This document shows, piece by piece, positions 36,001-43,640 of a stretch of 64,000 nucleotides of DNA. Every line of letters begins with the position of its first letter. Position 1 is the first letter of the stretch. Where the stretch lies: positions 1-64,000 of the forward strand of contig JALNWQ010000020.1 in NCBI GenBank assembly GCA_023230855.1, given 5' to 3'. This DNA comes from Solirubrobacteraceae bacterium. GTDB lineage: Bacteria; Actinomycetota; Thermoleophilia; Solirubrobacterales; Solirubrobacteraceae. The position numbers were made by a program, and so were the translations under genes. The notes beneath the pieces were generated by a model. It was not told where the DNA came from. It ran no database searches and saw only the letters and a list, made by a program, of their open reading frames with translations.

Positions 36001-36645
36001 GCCACGGACCGCGAACTGCCCCCGGTCGGACACCTGGTCGACCCGCTGGTACCCGGCGGTGACGAGATCGGCGGCGCACTCGTCGAGGTCGAGCAGGTCC
36101 CCCACCCGCAGCGTGAACCCGTGGGGTCGCAGCTCCGGGTCCGGCACCTTCTCCGACAGCGCCGCGGCCGACACGACGACGACCGGCGGCTCGGCCTCCT
36201 CGTCGGGGGTGCGGTGGGTGCGGTGGGCGGGGGCGGCGGGGCCGTCCGGGCGGTCGGCGACGGGGGTGGCGGCGTCGGTGGCGGGCGCGTCGGGGTCCTC
36301 GTAGCCGACGAGCGCGTCGAGGGCGGCGACCCGCAGGCCGACGAGGTGCGGCGGCGGCGCCAGGTGCGACTCGTACGCAACACCCCGCGACGGGTAGAAC
36401 CGGACCGGCCGCGGCTCGAGCCACGCCTTCAGATCACGCGCGAGCTCGCGCGCCTGCTTGTCGTCCCCCGCGACGACGAGCGCCGGCCGGCCGAGCCCGA
36501 TCGCCCCGTCGACCCCGTCGAGCGCCGCCGCGACCGCGTAGGGCCGCAACGACGTCGACACGAACGCCCTCCCCCCCTCCAGGGCGATCCGCGCCCCGGT
36601 GGGCTCGTCGGCGAGGTGGCGAAGGAGGGGACGTAGGGACGACAT
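33094..36645 (-). CDS. mfd: transcription-repair coupling factor Mfd
   Basis: 1183 residues when started at ATG 36645 (MSSLRPLLRHLADEP), the family's usual length; an ATG further up would add 43 low-complexity residues. In order: UvrB-like N-terminal domains, the CarD-like RNA polymerase interaction domain near 515 (FADLRTGDLVVHEDHGIARF), motor domain with Walker A GDVGFGKTEVALRAA near 665, the DEEQRFG box near 760, ATSIIESGIDIPQANTLIVD and RGRVGRGRERGYAYLLYPS, then the UvrA-binding-surface autoinhibitory end. It dislodges stalled RNA polymerase and recruits UvrA. Confidence 0.96.
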   Translation of the reverse strand: MSSLRPLLRHLADEPTGARIALEGGRAFVSTSLRPYAVAAALDGVDGAIGLGRPALVVAGDDKQARELARDLKAWLEPRPVRFYPSRGVAYESHLAPPPHLVGLRVAALDALVGYEDPDAPATDAATPVADRPDGPAAPAHRTHRTPDEEAEPPVVVVSAAALSEKVPDPELRPHGFTLRVGDLLDLDECAADLVTAGYQRVDQVSDRGQFAVRGGILDVFSATEDHPVRVDLFDIEIESIRAFSVFTQRSLDELQDVEIAPAAELAVQHREDAEIAAALGTFDAKDDASERPDVAELLPVDRFGAFLDLVPDDACVVLVGDEELEPSLRDQWQDVTTAIDADDVRHLYVEPEVVLGELDRRAELRLNGLLQDQELQLHAQSGDLSARNLTVAETELEKLLRSGYRTVVTWRRQGDGDRAAYNLSRVRAQWVGESGARAQATGGRVVDAAGFDPSRAGFVVADLRHGFIAPGLQLAVLPDHRLLRRRRDDQSDDQRRRAGGKRALRSFADLRTGDLVVHEDHGIARFQGFDTKTVAGVTRDYLELHYAGEDKVFVPVDQLAKITRYVTGGAATVQLSKLGGKGWETIKTRARKAAHEMAGELINLYAERRAKRGYAFPGDGELVEEFEAKFPYKETADQLDAIEAVKADMESDRPMDRLICGDVGFGKTEVALRAAVKAAADGKQVLILAPTTILAQQHFGTFSERMRDLPLTVDHASRFRSAAEQRAAVTAFNEGKVDVLVGTHRILGRDVTGKDLGLIVVDEEQRFGVKQKELLRRLKLRVDVIAMSATPIPRTLQMSLAGLRDISTIQTPPEGRRPVKTYVGEYDEQLVRQALRREKDRGGQSFFLHNRVETIDETAARLRGLCPDMEFEVAHGQMSDQQLEEHMMRFLRGEADVLVATSIIESGIDIPQANTLIVDRSDLFGLSQLYQIRGRVGRGRERGYAYLLYPSAAALTEDAMQRLTALADYTELGAGFQIAMRDLELRGAGNLLGDEQSGHVAALGFELYLSMLEQAVAEREGDDADDDAPEPVRLDAQITAYVPAEYVPYEQAKVDVHRRIAGARDVAELEELRGELEDRFGAPPEELDNLIALQRARIRFGEARCRVVTLRGKKLTASPVELDEHGLARLREEGDEHGLPFRYEGGRSQVSVAVPADGPERLEAVLAAADALRAAVLSDVVA

Positions 36646-36695
36646 CGGAAGTGGGCGGGGCCTCGGGTGGGGTGGCGCGGGTGGGGCGGAGCGGT

Positions 36696-36936
36696 CACGC
36701 CCGCACGTGGATCCCGGGCGGCGCCGGGCGGGGCGGTCGATCATACGAGGCGCCGAACCCGGGGTCCGTCGCACCCGCTCCGATGCCGGGTACCCGTGCG
36801 GGGAGGCGAAGCGGGCCGCGCGACGCTCGCGTGGATGACCGGCCGGCCCTCACGACGGCGATCCACGTCGGCGTCACGAACCGACGCCCAGGTGGAGAAC
36901 CGACTCGAGCGCGTGCCGGTGATCCACGCTGGCGTC
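36696..36936. repeat. four copies of an ATCCACG-N3/4-GGCGT motif upstream of guaB
   Basis: In the roughly 580-base gap between mfd and guaB, which holds no convincing gene, one motif occurs four times: inverted at 36696-36713 and 36822-36836, direct at 36861-36875 and 36922-36936. The inner pair can form a 15-base-arm hairpin with three mismatches. The arrangement of two inverted then two direct copies suggests a paired hairpin or protein-binding array. The rest of the gap shows nothing else I can name. Confidence 0.5.
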
Positions 36937-37117
36937 GCCCCGGCCCGACCTAGCCGCCGGTGCCGGCATCCCGCCCCGCCCCAGCCGCCCGCCCGTCCGC
37001 CCGTCGCGCCTGGACCGACCGCCCCGCCCCACCACGCCGACCGCGGGGCCCGGACACCGCGGGTGGACGAACGGACATCCGTCACGCACGATCCGCCCGT
37101 CCTACCGGTACCTTCTG

Positions 37118-37136
37118 TTGACGGACATCCTGTCCG
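37118..37136 (+). promoter_or_regulatory. guaB upstream palindrome overlapping a -35-like hexamer
   Basis: TTGACG at 37118-37123 is a good -35 match and overlaps the perfect palindrome CGGACA-TCC-TGTCCG (37122-37136), about 90 bases before the guaB start. No clear -10 hexamer is seen at 17 bases. A repressor site over a promoter is a reasonable reading but unproven. Confidence 0.35.
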
Positions 37137-37228
37137 GTGCGATGGCCCGTCATTCCCGGGCGGGAGTGGCCGGTCGGCGCGTCGGGCGCGATGCCCGGGT
37201 CCCCGCCGCCGACCCACCCGCCGCCGCC

Positions 37229-38770
37229 ATGCCCGAGATCACCGCTCCGTCGACCCACCGCCCGGCCGCTCCCGCCGCCGCCGAGATCGATCCGGGGGCG
37301 AAGTTCGCGCTCGAGGGCCTGACCTACGACGACGTCCTGCTGCTGCCGGGCGCGTCCGACGTCCTGCCCAACGCGGTGTCGACCGCGACGTGGCTCACGC
37401 GCAACATCCAGCTCAAGGTGCCGCTGCTGTCGGCGGCGATGGACACGGTCACCGAGGCGAAGATGGCCGTCGCGATGGCCCGCCAGGGCGGCATCGGCAT
37501 CCTCCACCGCAACCAGTCGATCGAGGACCAGGCGGCCCAGGTCGACACCGTCAAGCGGTCCGAGGCGGGGATGATCCGTCACCCGGTGACGATCGGTCCG
37601 GACGCCACGATCGACGACGCCGACGCGGTCATGGGCCGGTACGGCATCGGTGGCCTGCCGGTGTGCGACGACGACGGTCGGCTGCTGGGCATCGTCACCA
37701 ATCGCGACATGCGGTTCGAGACCGAGTCCGGGCGCCCGCTGCGCCAGGTGATGACCCCGATGCCGCTCGTCACCGCGTCGCCGGGCACGTCCGCCGACGA
37801 GGCGCTGCGCCTGCTCCGCGAGCACAAGATCGAGAAGCTGCCGCTCGTCGACGGCGACGGCCGGCTGGCCGGCCTCATCACGCTGAAGGACTTCACGAAG
37901 ACCGAGAAGTACCCCAACGCGTCGAAGGACTCGTCGGGGCGCCTGCTCGTCGGGGCGGCGGTCGGCGTGGCCGGCGACAGCCGCGAACGGGCGCACGCGC
38001 TCGTCGACGCCGGGGTCGACGTGCTCATCGTCGACACCGCCCACGGCCACCAGCGCGGCGTGCTCGAGACGGTCACCCGCGTCAAGCGCGAGACGTCGGT
38101 CGACGTCATCGGCGGCAACATCGCCACCCGCGCGGGCGCGCAGGCGCTGATCGACGCCGGTGCGGACGCGGTCAAGGTCGGGGTCGGCCCCGGGTCGATT
38201 TGCACCACCCGGATCGTCGCCGGCATCGGCGTGCCGCAGGTGTCGGCGATCTTCGAGGCCGCCCGCGCGGCCCGCCCGGCCGGCGTGCCCGTGATCGGCG
38301 ACGGTGGCCTGCAGTTCTCGGGCGACGTCGCCAAGGCGATCGCCGCCGGCGCGTCGTCGGTGATGCTCGGGTCGCTGCTGGCCGGCTGCTCGGAGTCCCC
38401 GGGCGAGCTCGTCTTCATCAACGGCAAGCAGTACAAGAGCTACCGCGGGATGGGGTCGCTCGGTGCGATGCAGGGCCGGCGGAGCTTCAGCAAGGACCGC
38501 TACTTCCAGGAGACGGTGTCGGGCGACGACAAGCTCGTCCCCGAGGGCGTCGAGGGCCAGGTGCCCTACCGCGGGCCGCTGTCCCAGGTCGCCCACCAGC
38601 TCACCGGTGGCCTGCGCGCCGCGATGGGCTACACCGGGTCGGCCTCGATCGCGGACCTGCAGTCGCACGGCCAGTTCGTGAAGATCACGAGCGCCGGCCT
38701 GCGCGAGAGCCACGCCCACGACATCCAGATGACCGTCGAGGCGCCGAACTACGCCGCCAAGCCGCGGTAG
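37229..38770 (+). CDS. guaB: IMP dehydrogenase
   Basis: 513 residues from ATG 37229 (MPEITAPSTH); in-frame codons further up are noncoding in character. The barrel starts with LTYDDVLLLPGASDVLPN and contains two CBS domains (about 105-225: MIRHPVTIGPDATIDDADAV and VMTPMPLVTASPGTSADEAL). Catalytic loop: GVGPGSICTTRIVAGIGVPQ with the active Cys near residue 325, then VPVIGDGGLQFSGDVAKAIA, YRGMGSLGAMQ and the mobile flap. It oxidises IMP to XMP in GTP synthesis. GMP synthase is not adjacent. Confidence 0.96.
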   Translation: MPEITAPSTHRPAAPAAAEIDPGAKFALEGLTYDDVLLLPGASDVLPNAVSTATWLTRNIQLKVPLLSAAMDTVTEAKMAVAMARQGGIGILHRNQSIEDQAAQVDTVKRSEAGMIRHPVTIGPDATIDDADAVMGRYGIGGLPVCDDDGRLLGIVTNRDMRFETESGRPLRQVMTPMPLVTASPGTSADEALRLLREHKIEKLPLVDGDGRLAGLITLKDFTKTEKYPNASKDSSGRLLVGAAVGVAGDSRERAHALVDAGVDVLIVDTAHGHQRGVLETVTRVKRETSVDVIGGNIATRAGAQALIDAGADAVKVGVGPGSICTTRIVAGIGVPQVSAIFEAARAARPAGVPVIGDGGLQFSGDVAKAIAAGASSVMLGSLLAGCSESPGELVFINGKQYKSYRGMGSLGAMQGRRSFSKDRYFQETVSGDDKLVPEGVEGQVPYRGPLSQVAHQLTGGLRAAMGYTGSASIADLQSHGQFVKITSAGLRESHAHDIQMTVEAPNYAAKPR

Positions 38771-38785
38771 GTCCAGGCCGACCAC

Positions 38786-38810
38786 GCCCCGGCCCGCAGC
38801 CGGGCGGGGC
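38786..38810. terminator. GC-rich hairpin between convergent guaB and oxygenase genes
   Basis: GCCCCGGCCCG pairs with CGGGCGGGGC across a short CAGC loop with one bulge, 16 bases after the guaB stop and before the stop of the facing gene. It can serve both transcripts. Confidence 0.5.
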
Positions 38811-38847
38811 CGGCCGACGGCCGCGGGCGGGCGTCACGCGACGGCGT

Positions 38848-39771
38848 CTACCCGGTGACGCTCGGGGTGCGGATGCCCTTGCGTCGCCGACGGCGCTCCT
38901 CGGCGGCGACGCTGCGGAAGACCGTGGCGTTGTCGCCGCGGGCGAGGAAGTCCGGCGCCGCGACCCGTCCCGTGCGGATCGCGAGCGCGGCGGCGTGGAA
39001 CGCGAGCGCCTGCGGCGGGGTCCACCGCAGGCCGTAGGCGGCGCGCACCTCGGGCGGCAGGCTCCCGAGGATCAGCAGGTTGTGGAGCTCCATCGCGGGC
39101 CGGCGCTCGGGGCGGGCCGGGATCGAGAACGCGGTGAACCGGCCGACGTGATGGGCCTCGGGCGTCAGGTGCACGTCGGGTGCGTGGAGCTCCGCCTCGT
39201 ACCAGCGCCGGAACGCGGCCCGGTCGGTGGGCAGGGTCTCCTCCGGCGTGCCGAACAGCAGCGCGAACCGCCGCCAGTCCTGCCACAGCGCCTCGCGCTC
39301 GTCGTCGCCCAGCCGACGGACGAGGAGATCGTGGAGCCGCTCGGACGAGTCCGCCATCACCGCGACGGTCCACAGCATGAGCTGGCCGTCGTACGCGTCG
39401 TACCGGGTGCCGGCGGGCGTCGCGCCCGCGTCCTCGTCGAGCGTGCCGTTCACCCGGTCGTGCATCCGGCGGACGTAGCCGAGCACGTGGTCGGCGTCCT
39501 CGCGGCTGCCGAAGTAGATCCGCTCGAACGCCAGCCCGGTGCGGACCAGGCGCTTGAACGGCTCCTGCTTGCCCCGGGTGTGGTTGGACGTGCCGACGTA
39601 GTTCAGCGGCTTGATCGCCCCGATGCACAGCGCCCGCTGCCCGTAGAGCAGGCCGACCGCCCGCTCCGACATGACCTGCCGCAGCACCGATCGGCCCTCC
39701 GGGAAGTACCCGTCCGTCGCCGACCGTGGCCGGGGGACGCGGGGAGGATCGACGGTGTCCGCGACGGGCAT
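38848..39771 (-). CDS. DUF2236 oxygenase-like protein (MpaB/latex-clearing family)
   Basis: 307 residues. The DUF2236 pattern is seen: SVLRQVMSERAVGLLYGQRA near 28-47, AFERIYFGSREDADHVLGYV with RRMHDRVNGT just after, YDAYDGQLMLWTVAVMADSS with the conserved Trp, and LFGTPEETLPTDRAAFRRWY. Family members such as mycophenolic-acid MpaB and rubber oxygenases bind haem or related cofactors and cleave C-C double bonds; the substrate here is unknown. No membrane span is evident. Confidence 0.85.
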   Translation of the reverse strand: MPVADTVDPPRVPRPRSATDGYFPEGRSVLRQVMSERAVGLLYGQRALCIGAIKPLNYVGTSNHTRGKQEPFKRLVRTGLAFERIYFGSREDADHVLGYVRRMHDRVNGTLDEDAGATPAGTRYDAYDGQLMLWTVAVMADSSERLHDLLVRRLGDDEREALWQDWRRFALLFGTPEETLPTDRAAFRRWYEAELHAPDVHLTPEAHHVGRFTAFSIPARPERRPAMELHNLLILGSLPPEVRAAYGLRWTPPQALAFHAAALAIRTGRVAAPDFLARGDNATVFRSVAAEERRRRRKGIRTPSVTG

Positions 39772-39811
39772 GGCCGCAGGCTAGCGCATCTAGAACACTG
39801 CGTTTCCCAAT

Positions 39812-40261
39812 TTGGACGGGGGGTGGAGGAGGCGCGCCGGACTACAGCGCGGGACGCTGAAACACGATCGGCTCTCGGCGGCCGAGATCGCCGCACTGGA
39901 GGCGATGGCCGATCTCCTCGACGACGCGATCGCCTCGGCGACGACCCTGCGTCGGACGACCGTCTACCGCGGCATCCGTAGCTTGCGGCGCACCTTCGGG
40001 GTCGACCGCGCGGAGGACCTTCCCGACCTGCCATCCGTCCTCGCCGGCTACACCGAAGATCTCGTGCTCGCCAAGCCTGGCGAGCCCCCGCGCACCGCCG
40101 GCGCGCTGCTGAACCGCCTCGGCGTGCTCAGTGCGCCGCCCGCAAAGCAGCGCCCGGCCGTCGCCCGGTGGATGGCCGAGAACCCCGCGCCGAGCGACGG
40201 CGTGCTGCGCGGCCTGCGCCGCAAGGGCCTCATCGACGCGTCCACGCACCGCGCCGCCTGA
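39812..40261 (+). CDS. hypothetical protein, start uncertain
   Basis: Up to 149 residues from a TTG at 39812; ATG 39904 would give 118. It is helical and Arg/Ala-rich (AALEAMADLLDDAIASATTL, RRTTVYRGIRSLRRTFGVDR) and ends near RRKGLIDAS, without a recognisable motif. It is divergent from the oxygenase gene with a 40-base gap. Base composition is coding-like but no family supports it, so it is kept at medium confidence. Confidence 0.45.
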   Translation: MDGGWRRRAGLQRGTLKHDRLSAAEIAALEAMADLLDDAIASATTLRRTTVYRGIRSLRRTFGVDRAEDLPDLPSVLAGYTEDLVLAKPGEPPRTAGALLNRLGVLSAPPAKQRPAVARWMAENPAPSDGVLRGLRRKGLIDASTHRAA

Positions 40262-40426
40262 CGTTCCCCACTGGCTGACGCTCTCCCGCAAGCTCTCCCT
40301 GTCCGGGGCGCCGCTAACGAGGGCGACGCCGAGCCCGCCGGACACCGGCGCTGCCCCGCCGCCGGACGGCCCGCATCCCCGGCACGGCGGCGGACCGGGC
40401 CACGTCGGCGGAGCGCAACCCGCACG

Positions 40427-41074
40427 TCAGCGGCGTCGCGCGGCGCGGGCGGCGGCGACGCGGCCGGTGCCGACGAAGAGCGCCGTCAGGTCGTCGACGA
40501 GGTCGTCCTCGTCGCCGGGCAGCTCGCCGCGCAACCGACTGGCGACGGTCTCGGTCAGGCCGCCGGCGAGCAGCGTCGCCGTGACCTGCAGCAGCGGCTC
40601 GGCGGACGGTGGCGCGTCGAACGCCTCGCGCCCGTACCCGGCGATGAGCGCCACGACGTCGCGCATGCGGGCGACCCGGCGGTCGGCGAGCGGCCCGGCG
40701 CCGTGCGACTCGACGATGAGCACCCGGGCGCGGCGCGGGTCGTCGGTGAGGGCCCGGAGGGCGGTGGACACGGCGGCGCGCACGCGGGGCTCGAGGCCGT
40801 CGGGCGCCGCGGCGATCGCGGTGACGACGGTGGCGGCCAACCCGTCGAAGCTCTCGTCGAACACCGCGGCGGCGAGCGCGTCGAGGTCGTCGAACGCCTC
40901 GTAGAAGTAGCGCGGGGCGACGCCCGCCCGGCCGCAGACCGCGCGGACCGTGGCCGCGGTCCAGCCCTCGTCCCCCAGCACCTCGAGCCCGGCGTCGAGC
41001 AGGCGACGTCGACGCTCGGCGACCCGCTCGGCCGCCGACGCCCCCGCATAGCGCCGTCGGGCGGTCCCGGTCAC
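40427..41074 (-). CDS. TetR-family transcriptional regulator
   Basis: 215 residues. The HTH domain occupies residues 20-65: LLDAGLEVLGDEGWTAATVR, AVCGRAGVAPRYFYEAFDDL with the recognition helix, then DALAAAVFDESFDGLAATVV. The ligand domain is helical (LLQVTATLLAGGLTETVASR). It probably represses its own or neighbouring genes; the inducer is unknown. Confidence 0.85.
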   Translation of the reverse strand: MTGTARRRYAGASAAERVAERRRRLLDAGLEVLGDEGWTAATVRAVCGRAGVAPRYFYEAFDDLDALAAAVFDESFDGLAATVVTAIAAAPDGLEPRVRAAVSTALRALTDDPRRARVLIVESHGAGPLADRRVARMRDVVALIAGYGREAFDAPPSAEPLLQVTATLLAGGLTETVASRLRGELPGDEDDLVDDLTALFVGTGRVAAARAARRR

Positions 41075-41149
41075 GCGACGAGTGTCCCACGCGCCGCACG
41101 CGCGCGGGTCGGGACGAGGCCGTCGCCGTCACGCGGTACCGTCCGGTCC

Positions 41150-41548
41150 GTGTCCACGCCGCTGTTCCGCCTCGTCTGCGTCCCCGCCGCCCTCAACGGG
41201 GCCCCGGCGGGCTGGGCCGGCGACATGCTGCGCCAGGGCGAGGTCGCCGTGCTGGTCGACGAGGGCGGCGTCGACGCGATCGATGCGGTCGCCCGGGCGC
41301 TGGACGTCACCGCGGTGTCGGTCGTGCGGTCCGAGCCCACCCCGGCGGAGCAGGAGGGGACCGTCATGGCGCACGCCGACACGCTCGCCCTGGTGTGGAT
41401 CGCGCCGACGTTCAGCGACGCCGCCCGTCAGTGGGCCGAGAAGCGGGCCCCGATGACGCTGCTCGTCGAGGTCGACGGCCCGCTCCCCGAGGACGAGCGT
41501 CGCCGCATCGAGCGGTTCGTCTCGATCCTCAGCGGCCAGGCGGCGTAG
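41150..41548 (+). CDS. small conserved-looking protein of unknown function
   Basis: 132 residues from a GTG. Alternating strands and helices (PLFRLVCVPAALNGAPAGWA, VAVLVDEGGVDAIDAVARAL, ADTLALVWIAPTFSDAARQW, MTLLVEVDGPLPEDERRRIE) suggest a small alpha/beta fold. No catalytic motif or membrane span is seen. It is divergent from the TetR gene and followed by the hairpin triplet B. Confidence 0.6.
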   Translation: MSTPLFRLVCVPAALNGAPAGWAGDMLRQGEVAVLVDEGGVDAIDAVARALDVTAVSVVRSEPTPAEQEGTVMAHADTLALVWIAPTFSDAARQWAEKRAPMTLLVEVDGPLPEDERRRIERFVSILSGQAA

Positions 41549-41607
41549 TCGGCCGCTCCCGGGCGACGCCGCCCGACCGCCCCGGCGTCGGCGTCCGTCC
41601 CGGGGTG

Positions 41608-41823
41608 GTGGAGGGAGTTGGGGACGTGGGCGGTCCTGTTCTCGCTCCACCCCTCACGGTCGTCGCGGTCGGGGGCCGGGGCGAGGTTCCCGGGTGGTGG
41701 AGGGAGTTGAGGACGTGGGCGGTCCTGTTCTCGCTCCACCCCTCACGGTCGGGGGCGGTCAGGGGCGAGGTTCCCGGGTGGTGGAGGGAGTTGAGGACGT
41801 AGGCGGTCCTGTTCTCGCTCCAC
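41608..41823. repeat. 43-bp hairpin repeat family, triplet B
   Basis: Three 43-bp units at 41608-41650, 41697-41739 and 41781-41823 (89 and 84 bases apart). Arms GTGGAGGGAG and its near-complement CTCGCTCCAC enclose a core GTTGAGGAC-N7-GTCCTGTTC (GTTGGGGAC in the first). Unit length and core match triplets A and C. They fill the 380-base gap between convergent genes and hold nothing else. Confidence 0.8.
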
Positions 41824-41928
41824 CCCTCGCTCATCCGGCCGCACCCCGCGCGGCCAGTCCTACGCCAACCCGTCGGCCGGGCCAGCCCCGCCCCGTCGGC
41901 CGGGCCACCCCCGCCCCACCCGTCGCGA

Positions 41929-43017
41929 CTACGCCACGGCCAACGCCCGTCGCAGGAACGCGATCTGGTGCTCGACGATGGCGTCGAACCACGGTTGGCC
42001 GGGGTAGACGTCGAAGTGGTCGCACGGGTAGTGGTGGACCTGGGCGCGGCCGCGGACGCCGGCGGCGGTCTGGGCGGCCGGTGGGGCGACGGTGTCCTCG
42101 TCGGCGACCTGGACGAGGAGCGCGCCGTCGATCGCTGCGGCCTTGCGGATCGGACGGTACGCGCCGATCCGCAGGAAGATCCGGCCGGCGACGACGTTGC
42201 GCCACGACGGACCGGCCAGCGCGGTGTAGCGCTCCAGGGCGCCCGGGGCGGTGATCGCCGCGACCTCGCCCGGCCGCGCGACGAGCGGCGCGGTGACGGG
42301 ATCGCGGCCCCGGATCGCGGCCAGCAGGTCACGGATCCCGAGCGCGGTGAGGCGCAGCGCCGCGCCCACGCCGTCCTCCGCCAGCAGCTTGCGCATGACC
42401 GCCATGCCGTCGCCGGCCGGGGTGAGCGAGACGACCGCCGCGACCCGCGGGTCCTCGGCCGCCACCCGCAGCACGTGGCCACCGGCGAACGAGCAACCCC
42501 AGACGACGATCCGGTCCGGGTCGACGCCGGGGATCGTGCGGGCGTGGGCGATCGCGGACCGGTAGTCCTCGCGTTGGCGGGCCGGGTCGACGTCCTGGCG
42601 GGGTCCCCCACCGCTGTCGGCGAACCCGCGGTAGTCGAACGCCAGGACGTCGAGGCCCTCGGCGGCGAGCCGCTCGGCGAACCCGTCCAGTCCGCCGTCG
42701 CGGGTGGCCCCGAGCCCGTGCGCCATGACGACGCACGGTCGACCCCGCGGACCCGCGAACGACCCGGTGGCGGAGGCGTCCCCGGACGCGCCGGTCACCA
42801 CGTCCGCCCCTGCCCCGGTCCCGGTCGCCGCGTCCGACCCTGCCCCGGTCCCGGTCACCACGTCCGCCCCTGCCCCGGTCCCGGTCGCCGCGTCCGACCC
42901 TGCCCCGCTCCCGGTCGCCACGTCCGTCCCCTGCCCGGACCAGTGCCGGGCGTCGCAGGCGTCGGCGCCGCTGGGGATGCGGACGACGGTCGGCTCGGTG
43001 GTGGTGGTCGTGGTCAT
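41929..43017 (-). CDS. alpha/beta hydrolase with an inserted 10-residue repeat array
   Basis: 362 residues from ATG 43017. Core motifs: VVMAHGLGATRDGGLDGFAE (oxyanion region), VLAFDYRGFADSGGGPRQ, VVWGCSFAGGHVLRVAAEDP with nucleophile Ser in GCSFAG, an acid near QVADEDTVAPPAA and His in YPCDHFDVYPG. Resembles dienelactone-hydrolase or X-Pro-peptidase-type esterases. Between residues 30 and 85 lies an inserted array of 10-residue units of the type GTGAGSDAAT / GTGAGADVVT, encoded by 30-bp repeats. It overlaps the TetR gene by ATGA and is the last gene of the operon. Confidence 0.8.
   Translation of the reverse strand: MTTTTTTEPTVVRIPSGADACDARHWSGQGTDVATGSGAGSDAATGTGAGADVVTGTGAGSDAATGTGAGADVVTGASGDASATGSFAGPRGRPCVVMAHGLGATRDGGLDGFAERLAAEGLDVLAFDYRGFADSGGGPRQDVDPARQREDYRSAIAHARTIPGVDPDRIVVWGCSFAGGHVLRVAAEDPRVAAVVSLTPAGDGMAVMRKLLAEDGVGAALRLTALGIRDLLAAIRGRDPVTAPLVARPGEVAAITAPGALERYTALAGPSWRNVVAGRIFLRIGAYRPIRKAAAIDGALLVQVADEDTVAPPAAQTAAGVRGRAQVHHYPCDHFDVYPGQPWFDAIVEHQIAFLRRALAVA
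42795..42935 (-). repeat. tandem 30-bp repeats within the hydrolase gene
   Basis: About four 30-bp units, alternating between two versions so that a 60-bp higher-order unit is repeated, encode the Gly/Ala/Thr array of the hydrolase. The units differ by few bases, which suggests recent expansion by slippage or recombination. Unit ends are approximate. Confidence 0.65.
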
Positions 43018-43640
43018 GCGGGCGCTCCGTAGATCGCGAGGAACCAGGTGTGGGAGAGGACGGCGACGGTGTCCTCGGCGGTGGCGTCGCGGTCGTCCGC
43101 GTCGCGCAGGCGCTCCAGGGCGCGCTCGTTCATCCCCAGCAGGGTGCGGGTGAGCAGGCGGGCGTCCGGTCCGGCGGGGGCGCGGCCCGACGCGCGCTCG
43201 GCGTCGATCGTCTCGGCGACCGGGGTGACGAACCGCTCGACCCACCCGTCCCACAGACGGCGGGTCTCGGGGTTGGCGCGCGCGTCGAGGACGGCGTTGA
43301 CGAGGTGCTCGTGCTCGCGCCACACCGCGACGAACCGGCCCATCGCGCGGGGCACCGTCGCGGCCGGGTCGCCGACGCGGTCGAAGAACGGGGCGACCTC
43401 GTCGGTGATCGTCGCGAACACGTCCTGCAGCAGCTCCGCGACCGCCGCTTCCTTGCTGGCGAAGTAGAAGTAGAACGCGGACCGGCCGACCCCGGCGGCA
43501 TCGGTGATCTCGCCGACGCCCAGCTCGGCGATCGACCGGTCGCGCAGCAGTCGCTCGATCGCGTCGAGGAGCGCCCGGCGCCGCTCCTCGCCGCGTGGGG
43601 AGGACCTCCTGCTGCGCACCACCGTCGCGTCAGCGGACAC
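43014..43640 (-). CDS. TetR-family transcriptional regulator of the monooxygenase operon
   Basis: 208 residues from a GTG at 43640. HTH domain at 15-65: LLDAIERLLRDRSIAELGVG, EITDAAGVGRSAFYFYFASK, then EAAVAELLQDVFATITDEVA. The remainder is a helical ligand domain ending in TVAVLSHTWFLAIYGAPA. It overlaps the monooxygenase 3' end by 11 bases and the hydrolase start by 4, so the three genes are one operon. It probably senses the monooxygenase substrate or product and may act at the palindrome upstream of the operon. Confidence 0.87.
   Translation of the reverse strand: MSADATVVRSRRSSPRGEERRRALLDAIERLLRDRSIAELGVGEITDAAGVGRSAFYFYFASKEAAVAELLQDVFATITDEVAPFFDRVGDPAATVPRAMGRFVAVWREHEHLVNAVLDARANPETRRLWDGWVERFVTPVAETIDAERASGRAPAGPDARLLTRTLLGMNERALERLRDADDRDATAEDTVAVLSHTWFLAIYGAPA

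Noticed and set aside
41608..41823. CRISPR array at the 43-bp repeats
   Set aside because: Only three units, each an internal hairpin, with spacer-like gaps that are themselves similar and no cas genes nearby.
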